A stretch of 64,000 nucleotides of DNA from Ectothiorhodospiraceae bacterium BW-2 (GTDB taxonomy: Bacteria > Pseudomonadota > Gammaproteobacteria > Thiohalomonadales > Thiohalomonadaceae), in the NCBI GenBank assembly GCA_008375315.1, contig CP032507.1, positions 744,001-808,000 of the forward strand, written 5' to 3'. Both the position numbers and the translations under genes were made by a program. Every line of letters begins with the position of its first letter. Within the stretch, counting starts at the first letter, position 1. Below the pieces are notes generated by a model that did no database searches, had not been told where the DNA came from, and worked only from the letters and a program-made list of their open reading frames with translations. Below are positions 45,506-54,505 of this stretch, piece by piece.

Positions 45506-45537
45506 AAAAAAAGGCGGTCTCCGTTACGGTAACCGCC
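45506..45537 (-). terminator. Rho-independent terminator (minus strand)
   Basis: In the minus-strand RNA, GGCGGT and ACCGCC pair around an inner CCGTAACGG dyad and are followed by seven T's. It ends the rubrerythrin/Fe-S/DUF3501 transcript 27 bases past the DUF3501 stop. The stem may also serve the FliL-like gene on the other strand, but there is no T-run on that side. Confidence 0.85.
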
Positions 45538-45563
45538 CTAATCTCAGAGGCATGAACGGGTTA

Positions 45564-46145
45564 CTATTGCAGGTCACCTATCAGTGCTTGGCGCACATTA
45601 TCGGCCACAACAGTCGTGTGGTGGTAGTTTTTATGCTCAATGCCGGCTAAGAGAGGGAGACCGGCTTTAAGATCGGCCACCATCTTGTCGGTTAACTCAA
45701 AGCGGAGAAAGTGAACCGAGGCTGTCTTCTCATCGCTGCTGCGGTCGAGATCTTCATTTGCAATCGGGTACACCTTCTCATGCCCCTCAACCTCCACCCA
45801 GAGAGTCTCCTCAATCCCGACTAGCCGCGCGAGCGCGACACGCCGCTGCTCGACATCGCTATACTCCATCATAAAGGTCGCTTTCCAGTTACTCCCATCG
45901 GGAATAAGCGGATTATAGACCTCCAGCTCCTCCTGAATCGCTGCGGCCTCAAAAATGCGCTCAATACGCAACATCTCCTGAATCTGATACTGCATAGTGA
46001 GCCGATCTTCAAAATAGAGCGCCGCATTAGGGCCGATAGGGAGGCGGCGATCTTTTTTGTGAGCGATCACTTTAGCTCGAAACTCAGGGCGTACTTCGGC
46101 GTACTTCTCTAGTGAATAGAGATCTTCTCGACTTAACTTCATCAT
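45564..46145 (-). CDS. DUF3501 family protein
   Basis: 193 residues. LSREDLYSLEKYAEVRPEFR, YFEDRLTMQYQIQEMLRIER and IPDGSNWKATFMMEYSDVEQ are typical of DUF3501. The family is usually encoded directly after a heterodisulfide-reductase-like Fe-S protein and a rubrerythrin, exactly as here. The function is not established. It has no signal peptide or Cys cluster. A role with the Fe-S partner in peroxide or oxygen defence is inferred from linkage. The gap to the Fe-S gene is 15 bases. Confidence 0.88.
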   Translation of the reverse strand: MMKLSREDLYSLEKYAEVRPEFRAKVIAHKKDRRLPIGPNAALYFEDRLTMQYQIQEMLRIERIFEAAAIQEELEVYNPLIPDGSNWKATFMMEYSDVEQRRVALARLVGIEETLWVEVEGHEKVYPIANEDLDRSSDEKTASVHFLRFELTDKMVADLKAGLPLLAGIEHKNYHHTTVVADNVRQALIGDLQ

Positions 46146-46160
46146 CCATTCGCTCCGTTA

Positions 46161-47489
46161 TCAGATACCATAGGCCTGCCGTAGCAGGGTTATCGGATGC
46201 TCTGCCACCCTACCGGCGGCGTGGGCAATATGGCCACCGGCCATGGCACAATCACTACCGAAGTGATCTGCTTGATATTTTTTGACCCGATCAGCCGCCG
46301 GTTTAACAATTTTCATCGACGACTCATAAAACTCCTTTTTAACCGCGTAGGTGCCATCGTGACCGGAGCAGCGCTCGATAATCTCCACTTCGGTATCGGG
46401 GATTAGATCGAGTATTTCGCGCGTCTTTTGGCCGATATTCTGCACCCGTTGGTGACAAGCGGCCTGATAGGAGACCCTACCTAGGCCGCGATTGAAGTCG
46501 GTCTTAAGTTTACCCTCTTTATGGCGCAGCATCAGATACTCAAACGGATCGAAAAAGGCGTTTTTAACCTTGCGTACCTCAGGATCATCGGGAAACATAA
46601 GGGGGAGCTCCTGCTTAAACATTAGCACACACGATGGAATAAGCGCGGTCAGATCCCCCCCCTCATCGACCATTTTAGCTAGCACCGGAATATTGATCTC
46701 TTTTGCTTTAGCGACCGACTCCAGATCACCTAGCTCCAGTTTTGGCATACCGCAGCAGGTCTCCTTAGGTGGCGTCGTGATCGGGATACCGTTATGTTCA
46801 AATACTGCCACCAGATCCTCACCTGGCGCCGGTTCGTTACGGTTCATAAAGCAGGTGGTAAAGAGCGCCACTTTACCGCGAGTTCTCCCCGCCGGTTCGG
46901 GAGTTAAGTCACTTTGGTGGCTAGCGAGCCGTTTACGCAGGGTATGGCTATGATATTTGGGCAGATTGGCATCGGCGTGAACCTCTAATACCGCCTCCAG
47001 CACCTTGCGGGTCGGTTTGAAGTTATTAGCCGCATTCACTACCGAGGAGATCACCGGCATACCGGCTAGATTCCCCACCGCATCGACACTGGTGAGAATT
47101 TTATCGCGCATTTTGACCTCACCCTGCTGATATTTGTACGCCTTAGCGCGGAGCATTAGGTGGGGAAAGTCGAGATTCCACTCATGGGGCGGCACATAGG
47201 GGCACTTGGTCATATAGCAGAGATCACATAGATAGCAGTGATCGACTACCTTCCAGTAATCGGCCTTATCGACTCCGTCAACCTCCATCGTCTCCGACTC
47301 ATCGACTAGATCAAATAGGGTCGGAAACGATTGGCAGAGGCTAACGCAGCGGCGGCAGCCGTGACAGATATCAAATACCCGTTCTAGTTCGTTAAATAGG
47401 GCCTCTTTGTCATAAAAGTGGGGGCCCTTCCAATCTAAAGGGTGGCGAGTCGGTGCCTCAAGGTTGCCCTCTTTGACGGTGGTAGCCAT
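46161..47489 (-). CDS. Heterodisulfide-reductase-like (GlpC/HdrD-type) Fe-S oxidoreductase
   Basis: 442 residues. Two [4Fe-4S] ferredoxin motifs lie near the N-terminus: CHGCRRCVSLCQSFP and CYLCDLCYMTKCPYVP. Two CCG-type domains follow: ETCCGMPKLELGDL with FTTCFMNRNEP, and YQAACHQRVQNIG with RCSGHDGTYAVKKEF, where the second CCG reads CSG. This layout is that of GlpC and HdrD relatives. The protein is soluble. It is flanked by rubrerythrin upstream and DUF3501 downstream, a recurring trio, and may pass electrons to the rubrerythrin. The electron donor is not evident from the window. Confidence 0.88.
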   Translation of the reverse strand: MATTVKEGNLEAPTRHPLDWKGPHFYDKEALFNELERVFDICHGCRRCVSLCQSFPTLFDLVDESETMEVDGVDKADYWKVVDHCYLCDLCYMTKCPYVPPHEWNLDFPHLMLRAKAYKYQQGEVKMRDKILTSVDAVGNLAGMPVISSVVNAANNFKPTRKVLEAVLEVHADANLPKYHSHTLRKRLASHQSDLTPEPAGRTRGKVALFTTCFMNRNEPAPGEDLVAVFEHNGIPITTPPKETCCGMPKLELGDLESVAKAKEINIPVLAKMVDEGGDLTALIPSCVLMFKQELPLMFPDDPEVRKVKNAFFDPFEYLMLRHKEGKLKTDFNRGLGRVSYQAACHQRVQNIGQKTREILDLIPDTEVEIIERCSGHDGTYAVKKEFYESSMKIVKPAADRVKKYQADHFGSDCAMAGGHIAHAAGRVAEHPITLLRQAYGI

Positions 47490-47536
47490 AACTATTCTCT
47501 CCTTAGCGCATCTGCTACATTGTAAGGTAATCCATA

Positions 47537-47569
47537 CAGCCCTCTGCCTAATCTTAACACAGAGGGCTG
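47537..47569 (-). other. Intercistronic stem-loop between rubrerythrin and Fe-S genes
   Basis: CAGCCCTCTG and CAGAGGGCTG form a perfect 10-bp stem with a 13-base loop, midway in the 106-bp gap. No T-run follows on the minus strand. It more likely stabilises the upstream rubrerythrin message or attenuates transcription than terminates it fully. Confidence 0.6.
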
Positions 47570-47595
47570 AAGGGAGACCCTAAACGGTTACTGAA

Positions 47596-48015
47596 TTAAG
47601 CATCCAGTTCGTTGAGGGCTTTTTGATAGCGATTCGCATGAGAACGCTCGGCCTTAGCCAAAGTTTCAAACCAGTCGGCAATCTCCTCAAAGCCCTCATC
47701 GCGGGCATCTTTGGCCATACCAGGATACATATCGGTGTACTCGTGAGTCTCACCGGCAACCGCTGTTTTCAGGTTATCGGCGGTACCCCCAAAGGGCATA
47801 CCGGTGGCCGGATCACCACACTGCTCCAGATACTCTAGATGGCCGTGGGCGTGACCAGTCTCTCCCTCTGCTGTGGAGCGAAACAGCGCAGCAACATCGT
47901 TATAGCCTTCGACATCAGCTTTGGCCGCAAAGTAGAGATAGCGACGGTTAGCTTGTGATTCGCCGGCAAACGCATCTTTCAGGTGTTGCTCGGTTTTGCT
48001 ACCTTTTAGTTCCAT
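47596..48015 (-). CDS. Rubrerythrin without rubredoxin domain
   Basis: 139 residues from the ATG at 48015, with GAGGT 8-12 bases upstream; the frame to 48147 is not family-like. It is a four-helix ferritin-like protein with the di-iron glutamates in [41 protein letters not shown] and [12 protein letters not shown]. The C-terminal CxxC rubredoxin domain of classic rubrerythrins is missing, so it is the short (erythrin/sulerythrin-like) form and needs an outside electron donor. The adjacent Fe-S protein is the obvious candidate. Such proteins reduce hydrogen peroxide. Confidence 0.92.
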   Translation of the reverse strand: MELKGSKTEQHLKDAFAGESQANRRYLYFAAKADVEGYNDVAALFRSTAEGETGHAHGHLEYLEQCGDPATGMPFGGTADNLKTAVAGETHEYTDMYPGMAKDARDEGFEEIADWFETLAKAERSHANRYQKALNELDA

Positions 48016-48056
48016 ATTGATACCTCGTTCAAGTGATTTAGGTTTAATTGGGTTCT

Positions 48057-48088
48057 GCCTGTCATCAGGACAGGCGCTAGAGTAGCGC
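48057..48088 (-). promoter_or_regulatory. Two adjacent hairpins in the rubrerythrin leader region
   Basis: GCCTGTC-ATCAG-GACAGGC (48057-48075) is followed at once by GCGCTA-GAG-TAGCGC (48074-48088), sharing two bases. They lie 42-73 bases upstream of the rubrerythrin ATG. They may be mRNA-level or operator elements. Confidence 0.4.
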
Positions 48089-48256
48089 TCAAAGAGGAGC
48101 AAGAAAAATCGTTTATTCTGATAGGTTCGATTGACAAAGCCTATCAAAGCCCCCCCTCTAGCCCCACAGATAGTAAGGCCATTTTTGGGGGTCAGAAGGG
48201 TTAGAGGGGTAATTTTTTAGTCATTGGTTTACAATTCGCCACCACTGTCCGCTTAA

Positions 48257-49762
48257 ATGGCAACCGCAACCCATCACAACATTGAGGAGAGAGAGTTGAG
48301 CAGTCCAGTATCACTTCAGCAGCTAATCGTCGCTATTGGTACCATCACCCTGCTGGTGATCGTTGCCGCCGGCCTGATTACCAGCTATAAACTAGACCAA
48401 TATCAGCAGGTTGCCGATACGATGACAGAGCACCTGCAACAGGCATCCACAGCGGCCTCTCACCAAGCTCTACTCACGGTTGTCGATCAGTTTCGGGACG
48501 ATCTCGCAAGCTGGGATCGCACCATCTTGGTGATAACTATCGTGCTGTTTATCCTCTTTTTTCTCGCCACCCGCTATGTTATTCGGCGTATTATCGCTGA
48601 TATTCTCGCAATTAGCGCCAATTTAGAGCAAATTGCGATCGGCGATAGCCAAAACCATTTCACGAGCCGTAGTTCGAAAGGGTGCCTAAAGAGTGTCGAG
48701 CGGAGTATCAGCCAACTTATCGACTACTTTACCGGCCTCATTGAACGCGAAAAAGAGAATCGCCACCAGAGTCAGGCCTCACTCTTCTCCCTAAGAGAGG
48801 AGCTAGAGCGGAGCCAATTTAACTACCATATCAACACCTCAGCGAGCGAGGATATGAATGGCGGACTGGAGCTAGTTCGTCACGATATGTCAGACAATGT
48901 CAATTTGATTAAGGGCGTCTCCGAATCGACTCTAACCATCTCCCGTGAGGCCGCCAATGGTGTTGGCCAGGTAGAGCAGTTTCGTGGCCATATTCAGCAG
49001 CTACAGCAGCTAGCCGAGCAGTCACAAGCGACGGTGAGCACCATGGTCGAACGCAATCGGCAGATTAATGACATCGTCAAAATGATCGAAGGCATCGCCG
49101 AACAGACCAACCTACTAGCACTCAACGCGGCGATTGAAGCCGCCCGTGCCGGCGAGCAGGGGCGCGGCTTTGCCGTCGTGGCTGATGAGGTTCGCAACCT
49201 TGCTAACCGTACCGCCAGCGCCACCACCGAAATTAGCCAATCGATCGAGACCCTTAACGATGAGATCGAACAGATTAGCCGCAACTCACATCGACTCTTT
49301 GATAAGGTGACCGAATCGAGCCAAGCTATCGGCGAAATTGTCACTATTTTGCAAAATTTTGACCAAAACGCGACCGATCTTAGCCGCACCACCTCCTATA
49401 TGCACTACCATATTTTTATTACTCTAGTCATGATCGACCATGTGGTCTTTAAGGCCAACGCCTACTTCTCCATCTCGACAGGACAGAAGACGATGAACTT
49501 CAGTGACCACCATAGCTGCCGCCTCGGTAAGTGGTACGATACCGTTGGCAAAGAGCTGTTAGGTCACTACCGTCCGTTTCAACAGATGATTGAGCCGCAC
49601 AAGGGGGTACATAGCTGCTCTTTGCGCAACATGGAGTTTCTTGAAGCCGGTACGGTGGATCAGCACCGAGACGAGATTCAAGCCAATTTTGAGCAGATGG
49701 AGCGGCACAGTGACGAGCTATTCCGTCTGTTTGAGCAGCTACTCAAGGAGATTAGCCAGTAG
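48257..49762 (+). CDS. Methyl-accepting chemotaxis protein with CZB zinc-binding domain
   Basis: 501 residues. Two transmembrane helices (~24-45 and ~93-112) enclose a short ~45-residue outer loop, so it has no large periplasmic sensor. The signalling hairpin is intact: [20 protein letters not shown] and [20 protein letters not shown]. The C-terminus is a chemoreceptor zinc-binding (CZB) domain: [28 protein letters not shown] and a later His. CZB domains sense zinc-linked or oxidant signals in the cytoplasm. The ATG at 48257 has no ribosome site, while a TTG at 48295 has GAGGAG six bases away and may be the true start. Confidence 0.9.
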   Translation: MATATHHNIEERELSSPVSLQQLIVAIGTITLLVIVAAGLITSYKLDQYQQVADTMTEHLQQASTAASHQALLTVVDQFRDDLASWDRTILVITIVLFILFFLATRYVIRRIIADILAISANLEQIAIGDSQNHFTSRSSKGCLKSVERSISQLIDYFTGLIEREKENRHQSQASLFSLREELERSQFNYHINTSASEDMNGGLELVRHDMSDNVNLIKGVSESTLTISREAANGVGQVEQFRGHIQQLQQLAEQSQATVSTMVERNRQINDIVKMIEGIAEQTNLLALNAAIEAARAGEQGRGFAVVADEVRNLANRTASATTEISQSIETLNDEIEQISRNSHRLFDKVTESSQAIGEIVTILQNFDQNATDLSRTTSYMHYHIFITLVMIDHVVFKANAYFSISTGQKTMNFSDHHSCRLGKWYDTVGKELLGHYRPFQQMIEPHKGVHSCSLRNMEFLEAGTVDQHRDEIQANFEQMERHSDELFRLFEQLLKEISQ

Positions 49763-49961
49763 CGGCACACTGCGCAGGGGTTAGCTCAGATGATTTAAGT
49801 GCGGGCGCCAGCCATAATAGATAATAGATAATAGATTGATACCCAGCGGCCTCGTTGTGCTAAAAGCCCCCCTCTGCTCATAGGCAGCGGCGGGTTGATC
49901 CTCTATACTCTGCCCCCTTTCTCTACATCCACAACCCAATTGAGTCTTGAAGGAGCCCAAT

Positions 49962-50432
49962 ATGAGTGTAACCACAGGTGAACCTATCGCCGACTTCTCC
50001 CTACCCGCGACCAGTGAGCAGAGAGTCACCCTCAACGAACTAGTCGGCAAACGGGTGGTGATCTACTTCTACCCCAAAGATAACACCTCCGGCTGTACCA
50101 CCGAAGGGCAGGAGTTTAGCGCCCTCTATCGCGAATTTGAGCAACACAACTGCCTGATCTTCGGAGTCTCGCGCGAGTCGATTCGCTCACATGAGAACTT
50201 TAAAGCCAAATACGAGTTCCCGTTTGAGCTCATCTCCGATCCCGACGAGACACTCTGCCAGCTCTTTGATGTTATCAAAGAGAAGCAGAACTACGGTAAG
50301 ACCTATATGGGTATCGAACGCAGCACTTTTTTAATTGATGAGAACGGTGTGCTGCGACAGCAGTGGCGCAAAGTTAAAGCAGCAGGACACGCCGCTGAGG
50401 TTTTACAAGCAGTCAAAGCGCTCGATAGTTAA
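49962..50432 (+). CDS. bcp: Thioredoxin-dependent peroxiredoxin (Bcp/PrxQ)
   Basis: 156 residues from the ATG at 49962, with AAGGAG 7-12 bases upstream. The peroxidatic Cys45 lies in YFYPKDNTSGCTTEGQEF. The nearby resolving cysteine found at position 50 in E. coli Bcp is Gln here, while Cys64 and Cys99 remain as candidates. The protein reduces hydrogen peroxide and organic peroxides with thioredoxin. It lies 200 bases after the chemoreceptor and 31 before the PhoH-family gene. Confidence 0.92.
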   Translation: MSVTTGEPIADFSLPATSEQRVTLNELVGKRVVIYFYPKDNTSGCTTEGQEFSALYREFEQHNCLIFGVSRESIRSHENFKAKYEFPFELISDPDETLCQLFDVIKEKQNYGKTYMGIERSTFLIDENGVLRQQWRKVKAAGHAAEVLQAVKALDS

Positions 50433-50463
50433 TCGTTAATTAAACAGTGAGGCCAAGCCACTT

Positions 50464-51876
50464 ATGAGTAACAAAAAAAACAAGCTATTTGTGCTCGATA
50501 CCAATGTACTGATGCACGATCCCACCGCCCTGTTTCGGTTTGAACAGTGCGATCTCTTCCTACCGATGGGGGTACTGGAGGAGCTAGACAATAATAAAAA
50601 GGGCCACTCCGAGGTAGCTCGTAACGCCCGCCAAGCGAGCCGCTTTATGGACGAGCTGATGGGCCATGTGCCCCAGGATCAGATCTGCGATGGCATTCCA
50701 CTCTCCGGCATCGCTAGCGGGGAGGCCGAGACTCTAGAGCTAGGGCGACTCTTCTTTCAGACCGAAGTGGCTAAGGCGGGTCTCCCCTCGACCCTGCCAG
50801 GTTCAAAGCAAGATAACTCGATCTTAGAGATTACCCTAGCTCTAAACAACCGTATGCCGGAGCGGCAGGTGGTGCTGGTCTCGAAAGATACCAATATGCG
50901 CATTAAAGCCGCCGTGCTAGGGATTAAGGCTGAGGATTATCGCAACGATCAGGTACTAGAGGATGTCGAACTGCTCTATAAGGGGGTGAGCCACCTAGGC
51001 GACGACTTCTGGCAACAGCACGGCAAGGATATGGCCTCATGGAGTGAAGAGGGACGCAGCTACTATAAACTGACCGGTCCTGCGGTCGGCGAGTGGTATC
51101 CAAATGAGTTTATCTATACCGACGATCCCGACGCCCCCTTTAGCGCCATTGTGCGCCACATAGAGCTTGAGGGCAGCAGCGCCACCGTAGAGGTGATTAG
51201 AGACTATAGCAGCGATCACAACAGTGTCTGGGGCATACAAGCCCGTAATGCCGAACAGAACTTCGCCTTTAACCTGCTGCTAGATCCTGCCATCGATTTC
51301 GTCACCCTAGTCGGCCAAGCCGGTACCGGTAAAACCCTACTAGCGCTAGCCGCCGGATTAGCCCAAGTGATGGAGAGCAAAACCTACGCTGAGGTCATAG
51401 TCACCCGCGTCACCGTGCCGGTAGGTGAGGATATCGGCTTTCTCCCAGGGACTGAGGAGGAGAAGATGACCCCGTGGATGGGGGCGCTACTCGATAATCT
51501 GGAGGTCTTAACCGAAGGTGAGAGCAACAGCGAGTGGGAGCGGGCCGCGACCCAAGATCTACTCCATAAGCGGATTAAGATCCGCTCGCTCAATTTTATG
51601 CGCGGTCGCACCTTTCAAAAGAAGTATATTATTATCGACGAGGCGCAAAACCTCACCTCCAAACAGATGAAGACACTCATTACCCGCGCAGGCCCCGGCA
51701 CCAAAATCGTCTGCCTAGGTAATATCGCCCAAATCGACACCCCCTATCTGACCGAAACTAGCTCAGGGCTCACCTATGTGGTAGATAGATTTCAGCGCTG
51801 GGAGCATAGCGGCCATGTCATGCTGGTTCGCGGCGAGCGCTCGCGCCTAGCCGACTACGCCGCCGAGGTGCTATAG
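50464..51876 (+). CDS. PIN domain / PhoH family ATPase
   Basis: 470 residues. The N-terminal PIN ribonuclease-like domain (~1-140) begins LFVLDTNVLMHDPTALFRFE with later acidic residues in SKDTNMRIKA. The C-terminal PhoH ATPase has Walker A GQAGTGKTLLALAAG (from residue 284), VTVPVGEDIGFLPGTEEEK and Walker B IIIDEAQNLTSKQM. PIN-PhoH proteins are thought to be RNA helicase-nucleases. The last six bases overlap the convergent trhP gene. All motifs are present. Confidence 0.94.
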   Translation: MSNKKNKLFVLDTNVLMHDPTALFRFEQCDLFLPMGVLEELDNNKKGHSEVARNARQASRFMDELMGHVPQDQICDGIPLSGIASGEAETLELGRLFFQTEVAKAGLPSTLPGSKQDNSILEITLALNNRMPERQVVLVSKDTNMRIKAAVLGIKAEDYRNDQVLEDVELLYKGVSHLGDDFWQQHGKDMASWSEEGRSYYKLTGPAVGEWYPNEFIYTDDPDAPFSAIVRHIELEGSSATVEVIRDYSSDHNSVWGIQARNAEQNFAFNLLLDPAIDFVTLVGQAGTGKTLLALAAGLAQVMESKTYAEVIVTRVTVPVGEDIGFLPGTEEEKMTPWMGALLDNLEVLTEGESNSEWERAATQDLLHKRIKIRSLNFMRGRTFQKKYIIIDEAQNLTSKQMKTLITRAGPGTKIVCLGNIAQIDTPYLTETSSGLTYVVDRFQRWEHSGHVMLVRGERSRLADYAAEVL

Positions 51877-53184
51877 CGCCTCATCCCCCCACGACGCCAG
51901 CTCTTTTGCGAGCAGAGCGTAGTGCCAACTCCCACTATCGAGCGGTAGCGCCATCTGCACCTGATGGCCACTACCGGGGGCGACCCCTACCGCCTCCCCC
52001 CCGAGCTTTTGCATCTGCTCTAATTGAAACCGAGAGTGGCCATTTGGGGTAATTAGCTGAAGGGTATCCCCCACCTCAAAACGATTTTTAACCACAATAG
52101 TCGCGATCCCGCTCTCTGGATTGAACTCACTAATCTCACCGACAAACTGCTGCCGAGTCTCGGTCGAGTGGTTGGTGAGATAGTTTTGGTGCTCATGGCT
52201 GTGGTGGCGCTGATAGAAGCCATCGGTATAGCCACGATTGGCCAAAAAATCGAGTTCAGTCACAAGCGCCGGATTAAATGGCCGACCCGCTACCGCATCA
52301 TCGATCGCCCGCCGATAGACTTGAGCGGTACGGGCGACATAGTAGTGCGATTTAGTTCTACCCTCAATTTTTAGACTATCGACACCGATCTCAACCAGCC
52401 GCTGCACATGCTCCACCGCCCGCAGATCGCGCGAATTCATAATATAAGTCCCCTGCTCATCCTCCTCTATCGGCATCATCTCACCCGCTCGGGTCACCTC
52501 CTCTAGCAGATAGCTACCGTCGGCCTCAGGGTGGCGCTCGGTGCCGAGCATACTCTCCTGCCCCCCCGCCTCTAAGCGGTACTGCCAACGGCAGGCGTTA
52601 GTACAACTCCCCTGATTTGCATCGCGATGGTTAAAGTAACCCGATAGCAGACAGCGACCGGAGTAAGCGATACAGAGCGCCCCATGGACAAAGAGCTCCA
52701 GTTCGGTGTCGGGACACTGCTGGCGAATCTCGGCCACCTCATTGAGCGATAGCTCCCGTGACAAAATCACCCGCTGAACCCCGAGAGAGTGCCAAAAGCG
52801 CACCGCTGCACTATTCATGGTGTTCGCCTGTACCGATAGATGGATCACCTGCTCTGGCCAGCGCTGGCGCACCAGCGCAATCAGACCGGGATCGGCCATA
52901 ATTAACGCATCCGGCTTTAGATCGATAATCGGAGCCATATCATCAATAAAGGTCTTGACCTTAGCATCGTGCGGCAGCACATTAGTAGCCAGAAAGAGCT
53001 GTTTACCCTGACTGTGGGTCTCATCAATCCCCCGCTGCAGCTGCTCTAGGGTCGAAAAATCGTTATTGCGTACCCGCAAACTGTAGCGCGGCATGCCGGC
53101 ATAGACCGCATCCGCCCCGTAGGCAAGTGCATAGCGCAAGTTGTTAAGGGTACCGGCAGGGGCCAGTAATTCGGGTTTAACCAT
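51871..53184 (-). CDS. trhP: tRNA 5-hydroxyuridine modification protein TrhP (YegQ, U32 peptidase-like)
   Basis: 437 residues, collinear with E. coli YegQ: KPELLAPAGTLNNLRYALAY, GADAVYAGMPRYSLRVRNND, HLSVQANTMNSAAVRFWHSL and the U32 signature VHGALCIAYSGRCLLSGYF. The Fe-S cysteines in GSCTNACRW and ALCIAYSGRC are present. TrhP takes part in prephenate-dependent hydroxylation of wobble uridine in tRNA. The gene is single, convergent with the PIN-PhoH gene and divergent from mlaC. Length is close to the family norm (~450). Confidence 0.93.
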   Translation of the reverse strand: MVKPELLAPAGTLNNLRYALAYGADAVYAGMPRYSLRVRNNDFSTLEQLQRGIDETHSQGKQLFLATNVLPHDAKVKTFIDDMAPIIDLKPDALIMADPGLIALVRQRWPEQVIHLSVQANTMNSAAVRFWHSLGVQRVILSRELSLNEVAEIRQQCPDTELELFVHGALCIAYSGRCLLSGYFNHRDANQGSCTNACRWQYRLEAGGQESMLGTERHPEADGSYLLEEVTRAGEMMPIEEDEQGTYIMNSRDLRAVEHVQRLVEIGVDSLKIEGRTKSHYYVARTAQVYRRAIDDAVAGRPFNPALVTELDFLANRGYTDGFYQRHHSHEHQNYLTNHSTETRQQFVGEISEFNPESGIATIVVKNRFEVGDTLQLITPNGHSRFQLEQMQKLGGEAVGVAPGSGHQVQMALPLDSGSWHYALLAKELASWGDEAL

Positions 53185-53262
53185 CGCCTGATAGGACTCC
53201 GTTGTGGTAAATTAGCTCTATGTTATCAGAAATACTACCCTAAATACCGGAAACTATCGCCT

Positions 53263-53955
53263 ATGAAACCGCTACTCAAACCCTATTGGCTACTGCTACT
53301 CCTCTTTAGCACTGCCACTGTGCTAGCTACCCCCCCACCCCCCTCTCAACTACTGAGTGAGGCGACCGAAAAGCTCATCGAGACACTCACCGAACAGCAG
53401 CAGCAGATAAAAACCAAGCCGGAACTGCTGCTCACTATTGCCGATACCCACCTACTGCCGCTGTTTGATGTCAAATTGATGTCGCGCTATGTCCTCGGGC
53501 CGAGCTGGAATAGCGCCTCCCCCGAACAGCAGCAGCTATTTGAGCAGGAGTTTACCAATTTAATCATGCGCTTCTATATTTCGGCCCTAATGAGCGACCC
53601 ACAACGCATCGATCAGCTAGTCGAAGCAGGAAGCCAAATCATCACCTACCATCCGGTAACCAATCTCAATGATAAGAGCCGTAAAGTAGTGGTCAAAGCG
53701 ACGGTGACTCTACCGGGAGAGGGTCAACAGCTACCGGTCGATTTTCGGCTCTACCGCCGCAGTAGTACCGATGGCTGGCGGATTTACGATCTAACAGTGG
53801 AGGGGATCAGCCTGATCACCAACTACCGCAATACCTTTAGCATCGAGATTAGCCGTGATGGGCTAGCCCCCATGCTCAAACGGCTACAGCAGAAAAACGC
53901 CGATATTTTGCAGCAGATCCGCCAAAGCGGTACGCTTAAAGAGCCAGCGGCCTAA
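53263..53955 (+). CDS. mlaC: MlaC/Ttg2D family phospholipid-transport periplasmic protein
   Basis: 230 residues. A signal peptide ([16 protein letters not shown]) is followed by [35 protein letters not shown] and [20 protein letters not shown], the MlaC pattern. MlaC carries phospholipids between the outer-membrane MlaA and the MlaFEDB transporter. None of the other mla genes is in the window, so this may be a stand-alone paralogue. hslV follows after four bases, an uncommon neighbour. Confidence 0.9.
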   Translation: MKPLLKPYWLLLLLFSTATVLATPPPPSQLLSEATEKLIETLTEQQQQIKTKPELLLTIADTHLLPLFDVKLMSRYVLGPSWNSASPEQQQLFEQEFTNLIMRFYISALMSDPQRIDQLVEAGSQIITYHPVTNLNDKSRKVVVKATVTLPGEGQQLPVDFRLYRRSSTDGWRIYDLTVEGISLITNYRNTFSIEISRDGLAPMLKRLQQKNADILQQIRQSGTLKEPAA

Positions 53956-53959
53956 CGCG

Positions 53960-54505
53960 ATGGAGCAGTACCACGCCACAACCATTTTAGCCGTCAGACG
54001 CCACAATCAAGTTGTCATTGCCGGTGATGGCCAAGTCACTCTAGGCCACACCATCATGAAGGGCAACGCCCGCAAAGTGCGCCGCCTCTATAAAGACCGA
54101 GTCTTAGCCGGCTTTGCCGGCGGCACCGCTGACGCCTTTACCCTCTTTGAGCGCTTTGAGGGCAAACTAGAGAAGCACCAAGGCCATCTAGTCCGCTCAG
54201 CGGTTGAGATGGCCAAAGATTGGCGCACCGACCGCATTTTACGCCGACTAGAGGCGCTACTACTGGTCGCCGACACCGAGACCACACTCATGATTACCGG
54301 TAACGGTGATGTCATTGAACCGGAGCAGAATCTGATTGCCATCGGCTCTGGCGGCCCCTACGCCCAAGCAGCCGCCACTGCGCTGATGAACGAAACCGAG
54401 CTCTCTGCCCGAGAGATTGCCGAAAAGGGGCTCGCCATCGCCGCCGATATCTGCATCTATACCAACCAAAACCTAACGATTGAAACGCTAGAGAACAGTG
54501 ATTAA
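53960..54505 (+). CDS. hslV: ATP-dependent protease peptidase subunit HslV
   Basis: 181 residues. [20 protein letters not shown] exposes the catalytic N-terminal Thr (Thr7) after loss of six residues. [19 protein letters not shown] and [20 protein letters not shown] are family text. It forms the proteolytic chamber of the HslVU (ClpYQ) machine. The stop overlaps the hslU start by eight bases. No ribosome site is obvious, so it probably depends on coupling with mlaC. Confidence 0.97.
   Translation: MEQYHATTILAVRRHNQVVIAGDGQVTLGHTIMKGNARKVRRLYKDRVLAGFAGGTADAFTLFERFEGKLEKHQGHLVRSAVEMAKDWRTDRILRRLEALLLVADTETTLMITGNGDVIEPEQNLIAIGSGGPYAQAAATALMNETELSAREIAEKGLAIAADICIYTNQNLTIETLENSD

Noticed and set aside
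49813-49840. Three tandem aatagat units as an iteron or origin element
   Set aside because: Only three short A+T-rich copies occur, with no replication gene or DnaA-box cluster near.
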